Shown here piece after piece: positions 27,435 to 36,119 of a stretch of 58,727 nt of DNA. The stretch covers positions 1 through 58,727 of the forward strand of contig NZ_BNAS01000002.1 of assembly GCF_014653785.1 (NCBI RefSeq). Direction: 5' to 3'. The first letter of the stretch is position 1. Every line of letters begins with the position of its first letter. The notes beneath the pieces were generated by a model. It saw nothing but the letters and a program-made list of their open reading frames with translations, did no database searches and was not told where the DNA came from. Source of the stretch: Promicromonospora soli. GTDB taxonomy: Bacteria; Actinomycetota; Actinomycetes; Actinomycetales; Cellulomonadaceae. The translations under genes and the position numbers were made by a program.

Positions 27435-29261
27435 TCAGGCGCCGGACGCCCCGACGACGCGCCGAGCCAGGTCGCGTGACTCCGCGTACCGGTCGGCGCG
27501 CGGCACCTGCACCTCGATGACCTGGACGCCGTGGCTCGGCGCCTGCAACGCGTGCCGCAGCGTCGGTATGTCCTTCACGATCTGGTGGTCGACGCCGTAT
27601 CCCGCACACAGCTGCGCCAGGTTGGACCCGTGCGGCGTCCCGAAGACCCGCTCGAACGTGGCGCTCGCGGCGACGCCGGACGCGGCGAGCGCGCCGTGCT
27701 CGAGGGTCGCGAAGATCGAGCCGCCGTCGTCGTTCACGACCACGATCTCGAGGTCCACCGGGGGCTCGTCGGGGCCACGGAGGAGGCCGCCGACGTCGTG
27801 CAGGAACGTGAGGTCACCCAGGAGCGCGCGCGTGCGCAGCCCACGGCGGGCGGCGGAGAGGCCGACGCCCACCGCCGTCGACACGGTGCCGTCGATGCCC
27901 GCGAGACCCCGGTTGGCGAGGACCGCGGGGCCGGGGCCGTCCAGGCCGAGCACCAGCTCGAGGTCCCGCACGGGGTTCGACGAACCGACCACCAGCAGGT
28001 CATCCGGCCCGAGTACCGCGGCCACGGCGCGGGCCACGGAGAGCGCGGTGGGTCCGCCGGCCACCGCCTCGTCGCTGGTCACGTCGTCCAGGACGCGCGC
28101 GGCCCGCGCACCGGCGGCCCGCCAGCGCTCCAGGAACTGGGACGGCTGCTGAGCGGGCACCTCGAACCAGGCGGGCGCCACGCCGGGCAGGACGACGGCG
28201 GCATTGCGGGCGGCGTCGGGCCACGGACCCGCGCCCGGCGCCACGACGGTGACCGTGACGGAGGGGCTGCCGAGCAGCCGCTGCACCGGGCGCGACAGGG
28301 TGGGCAGGCCGAAGACCACCACCTGCTCGACGCTCTCGGCGAGCTCGTCCGAGCCGAGCAGCAACCGGTAGGCCGCTATCGCGTTGGGTCCGCCCGTGGC
28401 GCCCGACGACGGCTCCGCGAACAGCGGCCAGCCCTGTGCCTCCGCGAGCTGCCGCGCCTCGGGTCCGGCGCCGTCGCCCGCGACGACGACGGTGCGGGCC
28501 GCGTCGCCCGGCAGCGCCGGCGACCCGAAGTGCTCCAGCACGGCGGGGACGACGAGGGGCGGGTCCGGCTTGGGGTAACCCTCCTGGGCGGTTTCGGCGG
28601 GCAGGCCCGGCAGCGCGGCCGACGGCGCCAGCGGCTCCCGGAACGCCAGGTTGAGGTGCACGGGCCCGGGATACCCCGACCGCAGGCCGAGGGCGGCACT
28701 GACCGCTCGCCCGGCGATGTGCCGCAGGTCCGCGAACCGGGACGCGGCCGCGGAGGCCGGTTCGCTCACCGGAGCGGGGGCACCCTCGGGCGCGCGGACA
28801 CCCGGCGACGCCGGTTCGTCCGACGACGACAGGACCGGCGCCGGGACGTCCGCGGCGAACCGCACCGCCGAGCCGAAGATCCCGACCTGGTCGGTGGTCT
28901 GCGACGCGCCGGTGCCCCGCAGCTCGTGCGGCCGGTCGGCGGTGAGCAGGATCAGCGGCAGCCCGGTGTGGTTCGCCTCCAGCACGGCGGGGTGCAGGTT
29001 CGCGACGGCAGTGCCCGAAGTGGTGACGACGGCGACCGGCATCCCCTCCGAGCCCTTCGACAGGCCCAGCGCCAGGAACCCCGCCGCCCGCTCGTCGATC
29101 CGCACGTGCAGGGTGACGCGGCCGGCGTCGGCGGCCTCCGCCACCGCGTAGGCGAGGGGCGCGCTGCGGGAGCCGGGGGCGAGCACCACATCCCGGACAC
29201 CCCTGGTGACCAGGTCGGCGATCAGGGTGCGGGCGGCGGTCACGGCGGGCGGGATCGTCAT
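27435..29261 (-). CDS. menD: 2-succinyl-5-enolpyruvyl-6-hydroxy-3-cyclohexene-1-carboxylate synthase
   Basis: Thiamine-diphosphate enzyme of 608 residues that joins isochorismate and 2-oxoglutarate (SEPHCHC synthase). The N-terminal VVLAPGSRSAPLAYA, the ThDP-contacting glutamate in RIDERAAGF, the loop LTADRPHELRGTGASQTTDQ, and the MenD-typical ALLGDLTFLHDVGGLL followed by VVNDDGGSIF (cofactor Mg site) are all present. A Pro/Ala-rich insert sits at about 140-175. The ATG overlaps the menC stop (ATGA), so the two are coupled. Confidence 0.96.
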   Translation of the reverse strand: MTIPPAVTAARTLIADLVTRGVRDVVLAPGSRSAPLAYAVAEAADAGRVTLHVRIDERAAGFLALGLSKGSEGMPVAVVTTSGTAVANLHPAVLEANHTGLPLILLTADRPHELRGTGASQTTDQVGIFGSAVRFAADVPAPVLSSSDEPASPGVRAPEGAPAPVSEPASAAASRFADLRHIAGRAVSAALGLRSGYPGPVHLNLAFREPLAPSAALPGLPAETAQEGYPKPDPPLVVPAVLEHFGSPALPGDAARTVVVAGDGAGPEARQLAEAQGWPLFAEPSSGATGGPNAIAAYRLLLGSDELAESVEQVVVFGLPTLSRPVQRLLGSPSVTVTVVAPGAGPWPDAARNAAVVLPGVAPAWFEVPAQQPSQFLERWRAAGARAARVLDDVTSDEAVAGGPTALSVARAVAAVLGPDDLLVVGSSNPVRDLELVLGLDGPGPAVLANRGLAGIDGTVSTAVGVGLSAARRGLRTRALLGDLTFLHDVGGLLRGPDEPPVDLEIVVVNDDGGSIFATLEHGALAASGVAASATFERVFGTPHGSNLAQLCAGYGVDHQIVKDIPTLRHALQAPSHGVQVIEVQVPRADRYAESRDLARRVVGASGA

Positions 29262-30238
29262 GCGTCCTCCAGGATCCGGATCAGTCGGTGGTACCGCGCG
29301 AGCCAGCGCTCGGCCGTCGGGCCGTCCGGGGACGCGGCCGCGAGCGCCTCGGGCGAGGGTTCGGGGCGGCGGACGGGGAGCGCGCCGTCGACGGGCAGCA
29401 GCGGCTCGTCGACGACGTCGTGCACGAGGAGCTGGGACGTCGCGAGCCCGCAGGCGTAGGGCAGCTCGGGGAGCGCGGCGGCGAGGGCGACGCCGGCGGC
29501 GAGCCCCACCGAGCTCTCGAGCGCTGACGAGACGACGACGGGCAGCCCCACCTGCTCGGCGAGGTCGAGGCAGGCACGGACGCCGCCGAGGGGCTGGACC
29601 TTGAGGACCACTATGTCGGCGGCTTGCTCGCGGACCACCCGCATCGGGTCGGAGGCGCGGCGGATCGACTCGTCGGCCGCGACCGGCACGTCCTGCTTGC
29701 GTCGCACCAGGGCGAGCTCGTCGACTTCTGCGCAGGGCTGCTCGACGTACTCGAGCCCGCCGGCGGCGCGGTCGATCTCGGCCAGGTGGGCCAGGGCCTC
29801 GTCGGGGGTCCAGGCGGCGTTGGCGTCGACCCGGATCGCGCCGTCAGGCCCCAGGGCCTCGCGGACGGCGGCCACGCGGTCCGCCTCCGCGCCCACGGAT
29901 TCGAGCGTCCCGTCGTGCCCGCGCTGGGCGACCTTGACCTTGGCGGTGCGGCAGCCGCCGGACGCCAGGACGATCTCGCGGGCGCGCTCCGGCCCGACGG
30001 CGGGGACCGTGACGTTCACCGGCACGCTGCTGCGGACGGGCTCGGGCCAGCCGGTGAAGGCCGCCTCGTGCGCCGCACGCAGCCAGGTCGCGGACTCCGC
30101 GTCGTCGTAGTCCCAGAAGGGTGACAGCTCGCCCCAGCCGGCGTCGCCGCGCAGGAGGACGCCGTCACGCACGTCGATCCCGCGAAAGCGGGTCCGCAGG
30201 GGCGTGGACCAGACGACGGGCTCACCGATCAGCAGCAC
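29258..30238 (-). CDS. menC: o-Succinylbenzoate synthase
   Basis: Enolase-superfamily dehydratase of 326 residues. Catalytic features in order: AKVKVAQ (KxK lysine), RVDANAAW (Mg Asp), VEQPC (Glu), PVAADESIR (Asp-Glu) and VVLKVQPLGG (second lysine). First gene of a menC-menD unit. The GTG start has TAGCCT six bases upstream and no ribosome site, so the message is probably leaderless. Confidence 0.95.
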   Translation of the reverse strand: MLLIGEPVVWSTPLRTRFRGIDVRDGVLLRGDAGWGELSPFWDYDDAESATWLRAAHEAAFTGWPEPVRSSVPVNVTVPAVGPERAREIVLASGGCRTAKVKVAQRGHDGTLESVGAEADRVAAVREALGPDGAIRVDANAAWTPDEALAHLAEIDRAAGGLEYVEQPCAEVDELALVRRKQDVPVAADESIRRASDPMRVVREQAADIVVLKVQPLGGVRACLDLAEQVGLPVVVSSALESSVGLAAGVALAAALPELPYACGLATSQLLVHDVVDEPLLPVDGALPVRRPEPSPEALAAASPDGPTAERWLARYHRLIRILEDA

Positions 30239-30244
30239 AGGCCC

Positions 30245-30250
30245 AGGCTA
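30245..30250 (-). promoter_or_regulatory. -10 element, leaderless menC
   Basis: TAGCCT on the minus strand ends six bases before the menC GTG at 30238, in the short gap after the gamma-carbonic-anhydrase-like gene. Confidence 0.5.
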
Positions 30251-30263
30251 ACGACCTGCGCGG

Positions 30264-30866
30264 CTACGTGGTCTCGTGCACGGGCTCGTCGTCGCGGTGC
30301 GCGCCGTAGTAGGCCGACTGGCGGCGCATCAGCTCGCGCATCGGAACGTCCCGGTCCACGCCGTAGACGGTGCCGCCGAAGTCGAGCTCCCGCTGGATCG
30401 CCCAGATCTCCTCGTGCTGGTCGGGCGGCAGGATCGTCGCCGGATCTCCCACCGCTACCCAGCCGATCGGCACCACCGCTCCCGGGGCCACAACCGTGTT
30501 GACCTGCACCACGCCGTTGATGCGCACCTCCGCGCCGGCGCCGACGACGCTGCCCGGGAACAGCGCGGCGCCGGTCGCGATGAACGCCTCATCCTCGACG
30601 GTGCTGCCGTTGACGTGAGCGTGCGGGCCGATCATCACGGCAGACCCGATCCGGGCGTGGTGGCCGCCACGCCCGCGGACGAGCGCGTTCTCCATGACTA
30701 CCGTGTCCGCGCCGATACCGACGACGCCGTCCTCGGCCGTGAGGACCGCGCCGTGCAGGATCCTGGCCCCTGCGGCGACGCGGACATCACCGACAACAAC
30801 CGCTGACGGGGCCACGTAGGCCGACGGGTCTATCGACGGTTCGAGACCGCGATGGCGAACCAGCAT
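30264..30866 (-). CDS. Gamma-carbonic-anhydrase-like hexapeptide-repeat protein
   Basis: 200-residue left-handed beta-helix protein. Hexapeptide repeats run from about residue 14 to 130 and include the His-bearing segments GGHHARIG and GPHAHVNG, which match metal-binding positions of gamma carbonic anhydrases; whether it is active is unknown. The start at 30866 follows GAGAGGAG; an open frame extending much further upstream is menB read on the other strand. It precedes menC and is divergent from menB. Such proteins often appear beside unrelated genes, so a menaquinone role is not assumed. Confidence 0.88.
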   Translation of the reverse strand: MLVRHRGLEPSIDPSAYVAPSAVVVGDVRVAAGARILHGAVLTAEDGVVGIGADTVVMENALVRGRGGHHARIGSAVMIGPHAHVNGSTVEDEAFIATGAALFPGSVVGAGAEVRINGVVQVNTVVAPGAVVPIGWVAVGDPATILPPDQHEEIWAIQRELDFGGTVYGVDRDVPMRELMRRQSAYYGAHRDDEPVHETT

Positions 30867-30888
30867 GGGGGCTCCTCTCCTCGCCGCC

Positions 30889-30894
30889 ACCCTA
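30889..30894 (-). promoter_or_regulatory. -10 element of the gamma-CA-like gene
   Basis: TAGGGT on the minus strand would give a leader of about 16 bases containing the GAGAGGAG ribosome site. Confidence 0.45.
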
Positions 30895-30920
30895 GGGGCC
30901 GACACCCACACCACCGGAAC

Positions 30921-30926
30921 TAGGCT
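30921..30926 (+). promoter_or_regulatory. -10 element, leaderless menB
   Basis: TAGGCT ends six bases before the menB GTG at 30933. Confidence 0.55.
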
Positions 30927-30932
30927 TGCCGC

Positions 30933-31886
30933 GTGAGCACGAGCACCGAACTGCCCAAGCAGGTCTCCGAGACGTTCGACCCGCAGCGCTGGCGCGTGGT
31001 CGCGGGGTTCGAGGACCTGACCGACCTCACGTATCACCGGGGTGTCGACCGCAGCGGGCCCGGGCCGCGCGACCTGCCCGTGGTCCGCATCGCGTTCGAC
31101 CGGCCGGAGGTGCGCAACGCGTTCCGCCCGCACACGGTGGACGAGCTGTACCGGGTCATGGACCACGCGCGCATGACGTCCGACGTCGGCACCGTGCTGC
31201 TGACCGGCAACGGCCCGTCCCCCAAGGACGGCGGCTGGGCGTTCTGCAGCGGCGGTGACCAGCGCATCCGCGGCCGTGACGGCTACCGCTACGCGGAGGG
31301 CGAGAACGCCGACTCGATCGACCCGGCCAAGGCCGGCCGGCTGCACATCCTGGAGGTGCAGCGCCTGATGCGGACCATGCCGAAGGTGGTCGTCGCCGTC
31401 GTGGACGGCTGGGCCGCCGGCGGGGGCCACTCCCTGCACGTCGTCGCGGACCTCACGATCGCGTGCCGCGAGCACGGCAAGTTCAAGCAGACCGACGCCG
31501 ACGTCGGCTCGTTCGACGCCGGTTACGGCTCCGCGTACTTCGCCCGCCAGATCGGGCAGAAGCGTGCCCGCGAGGTCTTCTTCCTCGCCCGCGAGTACTC
31601 CGCCGACGACGCCGAGCGCTGGGGCTCCGTCAACGAGGTCGCCGACCACGAGGACCTCGAGGGCCTGGCGCTCGAGTACGCGCGCATCATCGCCACCAAG
31701 TCGCCGCAGGCGATCCGGATGCTGAAGTTCGCGTTCAACGCCGCCGACGACGGCATCGCCGGCCAGCAGGTGTTCGCCGGCGAGGCGACGCGGCTGGCCT
31801 ACATGACGGACGAGGCGGTCGAGGGCAAGGAGGCGTTCCTGGAGCGCCGCGACCCGGACTGGTCCGGGTTCCCGTACTACTACTGA
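30933..31886 (+). CDS. menB: 1,4-dihydroxy-2-naphthoyl-CoA synthase
   Basis: Crotonase-fold enzyme of 317 residues that closes the naphthoquinone ring. The oxyanion-hole segments GWAFCSGGDQRIRG and GWAAGGGHSLHVVADL, and the MenB-specific TDADVGSFDAGYGSAYFAR (catalytic Asp) are present; it ends in DPDWSGFPYYY. Length agrees with mycobacterial MenB, including the N-terminal extension. GTG start, probably leaderless. Convergent with the ABC gene; a 22-base partial tandem duplication begins at its stop codon. Confidence 0.96.
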   Translation: MSTSTELPKQVSETFDPQRWRVVAGFEDLTDLTYHRGVDRSGPGPRDLPVVRIAFDRPEVRNAFRPHTVDELYRVMDHARMTSDVGTVLLTGNGPSPKDGGWAFCSGGDQRIRGRDGYRYAEGENADSIDPAKAGRLHILEVQRLMRTMPKVVVAVVDGWAAGGGHSLHVVADLTIACREHGKFKQTDADVGSFDAGYGSAYFARQIGQKRAREVFFLAREYSADDAERWGSVNEVADHEDLEGLALEYARIIATKSPQAIRMLKFAFNAADDGIAGQQVFAGEATRLAYMTDEAVEGKEAFLERRDPDWSGFPYYY

Positions 31887-31929
31887 CGGCGTCCGCCGCT
31901 GCGACTGACGGCGTCCGCCTGCCGCGACT
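31882..31929. repeat. Partial tandem duplication at the menB 3' end
   Basis: ACTGACGGCGTCCGCC occurs at 31882-31897 and 31904-31919 (period 22), the first copy including the menB stop codon. A third degenerate start (GCGACTGG) follows. Confidence 0.7.
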
Positions 31930-31958
31930 GGAGGCACCACGGGGCATGCGAGCCGGCG

Positions 31959-33623
31959 TCACTCGTCGTCGTCCTGCGGGCCGCCGTCCGGGGTGACCGG
32001 GATCGGCGACGCGGCTACGCGCACGTCCTCCGCGCCTAGGGCGGACGCCAGATCGTCGGGTCCCGTGAACCACACAACCCCGGGGTACGCAGCCAGGATG
32101 CGCTCGAGGCGAGCGCGCCCCTCCTGGTCCAGGTCGCGGTCGAGATCGGCGACCAAGAGCAGCGGCGGCTCGCCGTAGATCGCCCGGGCGAGGGCGAGGC
32201 GGGCGCGTTCGTCGGTGGTGAGCGGCTCGCCGCCCGCGCGGAGCACGGTGCGCAGCCCGCGCGGGAACCTGTCTGCTGACAGCCCCACGGTCTCGAAGAC
32301 CTCGCGAGCCGTCTCGTCGTCGAGGTCGGGACGGCGGTAGCGCAGCGCGCGCCGCAGCGACCCGCGTTCGAACACGGTGCCCCGCGACGCGATCCCGACG
32401 AGAGCGCGGCCGCGCGCAGGCGGTACGGCTCGCAGGTTCTGACCGGCCACCCAGATCTCGTCGGTCGTCCCGGGCGGCGCGAGGTCGAGACCCACGGCTC
32501 GGCGCATCAGGCGCAGCGGCGCCTCCGGCTCGTCGCTGGTCAGGCGGATCCGGGCGCCGCGACCAGCCCGCAGGGGCGAAGCCGCCGGGACGAGCCCCGG
32601 GACCACCACATGCACCCGGTCGGGCCCGTCCGCGCCGTGGGGCACAGCAGCCGACGCCGCAGCGTCGCTCACCTGCTCGCGCTCGGCGCGCCGCCGGGCG
32701 GCGTCGGCGAGCCCGGGCATGAGGACCGCGCGCGCCGCCAGGTAGGTCTGGCGGTACTCGACGATCCGGCCGAGGTCGATGATCGGGGTCGAGGCGATGC
32801 CGGCGACCGCCATGGCGGCCATCGTGACGGCGGGATCGAGGCCGCGGACCACGCCGATCGCCGCGACGGCGAGCGTGGCCAGCATTGCCGCCACGGTGCC
32901 GCCGGCCCGGATCGTCCCCACGATCACCGAGCGGTCGACGGCGCGATCGACGACGACGTCGGACGCGGCGTCGATGTGGCCGAGCTCGCGGCCGGCACCG
33001 TGCGCCGCGATGATCCCCTGCGAGGCCCCGACGGTGTCCGCGATCCGGGTGGCCATGCGCCCACGGGCACGCCGCAGGCGCCGCGATCTCTGGTACGCGG
33101 TCCGCGACCAGGGCACCATGACGGCGGCAAGGATCCCGAGCGGAAGCAGGAACCCGACGCCGACGAACGGGTCCAGGAACGTGAGCCCGACGGCGGAGCC
33201 GACGATCAGCGGGATCCCGGACGCGAGAGTACCGATCCCCTGCGAAACCCAGTTCCGCACGCTGGAGAGGTCGTTCGTGGTGCGGGCGACCGTGATGCCG
33301 AGGTGCGTGCGGCTGCCCGGGGTGAGCTCGGACTCCACCAGGTCGCGGCGAACCTCGCGCACATAGTCCTGGCCGAGTCGCTCAGCGGCGATCCGCTCCT
33401 CGACGCGCAGCCCACCGATCGCCACCGCCGTCGCCACGATCGTGAGGATCGCGACGACCATCGGCCACGGGCTGCCCGCACGGAGCTGCGTCAGCGCCCA
33501 GGCGCCGACCGCTCCGAGCGCGCCCTGGCCGAGCCCCAGCCCGACGAGGCCGAGGACCCACCCCCGCCGGGTGCCGGTGAAGACCTTCGGCAGCGCGCCC
33601 GGCTCAGACTCAGGCGACCGCAT
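31959..33623 (-). CDS. ABC exporter-like protein with degenerate ATPase domain
   Basis: About 554 residues laid out like a half-size ABC exporter: roughly six hydrophobic helices in residues 20-290, then a nucleotide-binding-like domain. The latter has a Q-loop-like segment (ALVGIASRGTVFERGSLRRAL), a signature position reading LTTDERARLALARAIYG instead of LSGGQ, and a Walker-B-like PPLLLVADLD, but no Walker A GxxGxGK(S/T); the corresponding place reads TSDEPEAPLRLMRRA. ATP hydrolysis by this chain is therefore unlikely. ATG at 33623 overlaps the end of the upstream P-loop gene by 14 bases; a GTG at 33632 is also possible. Substrate unknown. Confidence 0.75.
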   Translation of the reverse strand: MRSPESEPGALPKVFTGTRRGWVLGLVGLGLGQGALGAVGAWALTQLRAGSPWPMVVAILTIVATAVAIGGLRVEERIAAERLGQDYVREVRRDLVESELTPGSRTHLGITVARTTNDLSSVRNWVSQGIGTLASGIPLIVGSAVGLTFLDPFVGVGFLLPLGILAAVMVPWSRTAYQRSRRLRRARGRMATRIADTVGASQGIIAAHGAGRELGHIDAASDVVVDRAVDRSVIVGTIRAGGTVAAMLATLAVAAIGVVRGLDPAVTMAAMAVAGIASTPIIDLGRIVEYRQTYLAARAVLMPGLADAARRRAEREQVSDAAASAAVPHGADGPDRVHVVVPGLVPAASPLRAGRGARIRLTSDEPEAPLRLMRRAVGLDLAPPGTTDEIWVAGQNLRAVPPARGRALVGIASRGTVFERGSLRRALRYRRPDLDDETAREVFETVGLSADRFPRGLRTVLRAGGEPLTTDERARLALARAIYGEPPLLLVADLDRDLDQEGRARLERILAAYPGVVWFTGPDDLASALGAEDVRVAASPIPVTPDGGPQDDDE

Positions 33624-34803
33624 GCTTGGCACCGGCCAGGCCCGCAGCGGACAGCGCGACGGCGGGCAGGCACAGGTCGAAGGTCGGCACCACGCCGACG
33701 TCGAGCGCCACCCGGGCCTCGGCCGTGGCCAGGGGCGAGGCCGTGAGGACCCCCGACACGACCGACGGCTCGCAGCCGAGCGCGCGCAGCGCCGCGACCC
33801 CGCCGCTCGCCCCGAGCGCGTCCCCGGCGGCGAACACCACGCGGTCGACCACCGACCGGAACGCGTGGTCCGTGAGGAGACGGCTCGTGTCGCCCTGGTA
33901 GATGCCGTCGGCGATCTCGATCAGGACGACGTCCGGCGCGCCGTGCCCGGCCGGGGACGCCAGCACCTCGGCCATCGTCGCGAAGACGTCGCGGACCTCT
34001 TCGAACGGCAGGCCGAACGTGCTCGGGAGGCCGAAGTCGGTGAAGTCGACCACCCGGTCCGCGCCCGCGTCGGCGTAGTGGTTCGCGTCGTTGCCCGCAC
34101 CGGTCCCGGTCGCCTTGCCCGCGTGCACGGTGAGGCCGGCCGCGGTCAGGCCGCGGGCCAGGCAGGCCAGCGTGGTGGACTTACCGGAGTTCATCGACGT
34201 CCCGACGACGGCGACGACGGGGACGCGCGAGGCGCTGCCCGGCAGCGGCTCCGCTGCGCGCACCGGGTGCGGCGCGAGCTCCGCGAGGTTGACCACCCCG
34301 CCCGCGTTCGTGAGCAGGCCGACGGGCTCGATCACCGTGGCGTCGCTGATCGCGGCGTGCTGGTCGACGACCCGCGAGGCGAGCCCGCCGGCGGCGGCCA
34401 GGTGGCACGGCCCGAGGTCCTCCGGGATGACGGCGAGGAACTGGTCGGCTGCGTAGCGCGACCCGTAGGAGACGATGATCTCGTCCCCCTCGAACAGGAT
34501 CTGGCGGCGGGAGGTCGGGGACTCGAGCCGCCGGTGCTGGCCGATCGTCACGACCCGCGCCAGGACGACGTCACCGGGCCGCGGCGCCTGCTCCGGATCG
34601 GTGATCAGGTCGAAGGCGGCGGGGTCCGTCTCGATCGCCGCGGCGACGAACCGTGTGGAGTAGGCCTTCTTGGCCCGCAGCAGACGGCGCACGAGCGGCT
34701 CGGGAGCCCGAGGCGTCACGTCTGCGGCGTCGAGCCGCAGGGGTACCGCGACGGGGCGCAGAGCGTGCCCGTGCAGGTCCAGGGACGTGTCGAGGATTCT
34801 CAT
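33610..34803 (-). CDS. P-loop protein of unknown function (MobB/DUF1611-like)
   Basis: 397-residue protein. Residues 1-185 form a domain I do not recognise, with a beta-rich stretch (PRPGDVVLARVVTIGQHRRL). Residues from about 195 form a P-loop NTPase: VVGTSMNSGKSTT (Walker A, about 200-211), THxGKATGTG-like region (HAGKATGTGAGND), and a Walker-B-like PDVVLIEIADG. The closest types I know are MobB-like and DUF1611 P-loop proteins. Its end overlaps the degenerate ABC exporter gene, so the two are co-translated. The ATG giving MRILDTSLDL is used, without a clear ribosome site; a GTG 16 codons upstream is possible. Confidence 0.7.
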   Translation of the reverse strand: MRILDTSLDLHGHALRPVAVPLRLDAADVTPRAPEPLVRRLLRAKKAYSTRFVAAAIETDPAAFDLITDPEQAPRPGDVVLARVVTIGQHRRLESPTSRRQILFEGDEIIVSYGSRYAADQFLAVIPEDLGPCHLAAAGGLASRVVDQHAAISDATVIEPVGLLTNAGGVVNLAELAPHPVRAAEPLPGSASRVPVVAVVGTSMNSGKSTTLACLARGLTAAGLTVHAGKATGTGAGNDANHYADAGADRVVDFTDFGLPSTFGLPFEEVRDVFATMAEVLASPAGHGAPDVVLIEIADGIYQGDTSRLLTDHAFRSVVDRVVFAAGDALGASGGVAALRALGCEPSVVSGVLTASPLATAEARVALDVGVVPTFDLCLPAVALSAAGLAGAKHAVA

Positions 34804-34870
34804 GGCGGCCACGCTTTCTTGTCGAGGGACGCGAGGTGCAACAACCACCACTCAACAAGGCCGCCATGAA

Positions 34871-34913
34871 GTCGGGATGAGACCCGGATGAAGGCTCTCT
34901 CATCCGGCCCGAC
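34871..34913. terminator. Nested hairpin after the DUF3048 gene
   Basis: Inner stem CCGGATGA/TCATCCGG (34884-34891 with 34900-34907) and outer stem GTCGGG/CCCGAC (34871-34876 with 34908-34913). It begins seven bases after the stop codon of the minus-strand DUF3048 gene, so it is probably its terminator. Confidence 0.6.
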
Positions 34914-34919
34914 CCGCCC

Positions 34920-36005
34920 TCAGCGCACCGACCAGTCCCCCGAGCCCCTCGGGACCAGCTCGATCCACGTGTTGCCCGGGTCGAGCTGCACCTCCCCGCC
35001 GCGCCACGTCTTGAGCACGATCGGCGACCTCAGGTTCTTCTTGGACCAGCGCACCGTGACGCTGTGCCCCATGGAGAGCAAGGTGCCGGTCCCGCCGCTC
35101 CCCCCGAGCCGATGCTCGGGGACCGGGGCGCCGGCCGGGTCCACGAAGTTGGTGTTGAACACCTCGGTGGAAATCACGAGCACGTTCCGGGCGGCGTGTC
35201 GCCGACCGTCGGCGCTGACCGACGCCGACGAGCCCTCGCTGCGCAGGTACTTCTTGCTCCCCTTGTCCCATGTCCAGACGCTGCGCTGCGCCGGGGACAG
35301 TCGCACGTCGACCTCACGCGCGGACTTCCCCTCCTGCGGCGCCGTCCCCTGGCCGATCTTGCGGGCGTACTGGAACTGCGCGGGCGGCGGGCTCGTCCGC
35401 TGCCGGTCGGCCTGGGCGAGGAACGTCGATGGGCGGCCGATCACGTTGTGCGGCGCCGCCCGGCCGGGGTCCCGCGAGAAGCCGGCGTCACCGATGTCCA
35501 TCTCGACCGTCTGGGTGCCCAGCCGCTTCACCGCGGCGATGAACGGCCCCTGCCCGCCGGAGAACGCCAGGATCCCGTCGAGCGGCGCCACGATCGCGGC
35601 GTCCATCGGCCGCACGGAGCGCACCGGCTCCACGACGTCCGGGATGTTCGAGTGGTAGGTCGCTACGAATCGGGTGATGCCGCCCTCGACGACCTCCTCC
35701 CACACGATGTCTGCCTCCACGAGGCCACGCTGGGGCCGGGCCTCCGCCGCGTTCTCGATCTTCACCGACAGTGCCGGGCGGTTCTTGACCTTCGCGGTCT
35801 CCACCCCGGTGAGCGGCCACACCACGGGCTCGTCCGGCTTCGGCGGCCCGTTCCGCTCACCCTTGACGGGAGCGTCGACCGTCGCGGTGGGCGTGGGCAG
35901 GGGCTCGGGCTCCTCGGACCCGCCGAGCGCGCAGCCCGCCAGTCCCAGCGCGATCACCAGGGCCACACCTGTGGCACGGGCCGCGGTCGTCCTGCGCGTG
36001 GTCAT
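34920..36005 (-). CDS. DUF3048 lipoprotein
   Basis: 361-residue lipoprotein: basic start MTTRRTTAAR, hydrophobic segment, lipobox LAGC with the acylated cysteine at about 25, then a Glu/Pro/Thr linker and the DUF3048 domains (YerB-like). Characteristic segments are RPALSVKIENAAEARPQ, DIVWEEVVEGGITRF, PVRSVRPMDAAIV and the C-terminal TGTLLSMGHSVTVRWSKKN. Predicted to sit on the outer face of the membrane; function unknown. The ATG is preceded by GGAGGAG. Single gene divergent from menE, with its own hairpin. Confidence 0.9.
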   Translation of the reverse strand: MTTRRTTAARATGVALVIALGLAGCALGGSEEPEPLPTPTATVDAPVKGERNGPPKPDEPVVWPLTGVETAKVKNRPALSVKIENAAEARPQRGLVEADIVWEEVVEGGITRFVATYHSNIPDVVEPVRSVRPMDAAIVAPLDGILAFSGGQGPFIAAVKRLGTQTVEMDIGDAGFSRDPGRAAPHNVIGRPSTFLAQADRQRTSPPPAQFQYARKIGQGTAPQEGKSAREVDVRLSPAQRSVWTWDKGSKKYLRSEGSSASVSADGRRHAARNVLVISTEVFNTNFVDPAGAPVPEHRLGGSGGTGTLLSMGHSVTVRWSKKNLRSPIVLKTWRGGEVQLDPGNTWIELVPRGSGDWSVR

Positions 36006-36066
36006 CCGATCTCCTCCGCGAGTGTTCGAGCCCGGGCCTCCCCCGGGAGCGGTCCGCGTGGCGCAC

Positions 36067-36072
36067 ACCTTA
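36067..36072 (-). promoter_or_regulatory. Possible extended -10 of the DUF3048 gene
   Basis: TGTAAGGT on the minus strand (TG plus TAAGGT) about 60 bases before the start. No clear -35. Confidence 0.35.
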
Positions 36073-36107
36073 CAGATACAGCCAACCACCAGCACCGGGG
36101 GCGCGCT

Positions 36108-36113
36108 TACCCT
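36108..36113 (+). promoter_or_regulatory. -10 element, leaderless menE
   Basis: TACCCT ends six bases before the GTG at 36120. Confidence 0.5.
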
Positions 36114-36119
36114 CGTGAG

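Noticed and set aside
34571-34903. Possible small cysteine-containing peptide upstream of the P-loop gene (a RiPP precursor idea)
   Set aside because: The frame has no stop before running deep into the P-loop gene and becomes Arg-rich shadow sequence; no precursor-like cleavage pattern or processing enzyme is nearby.
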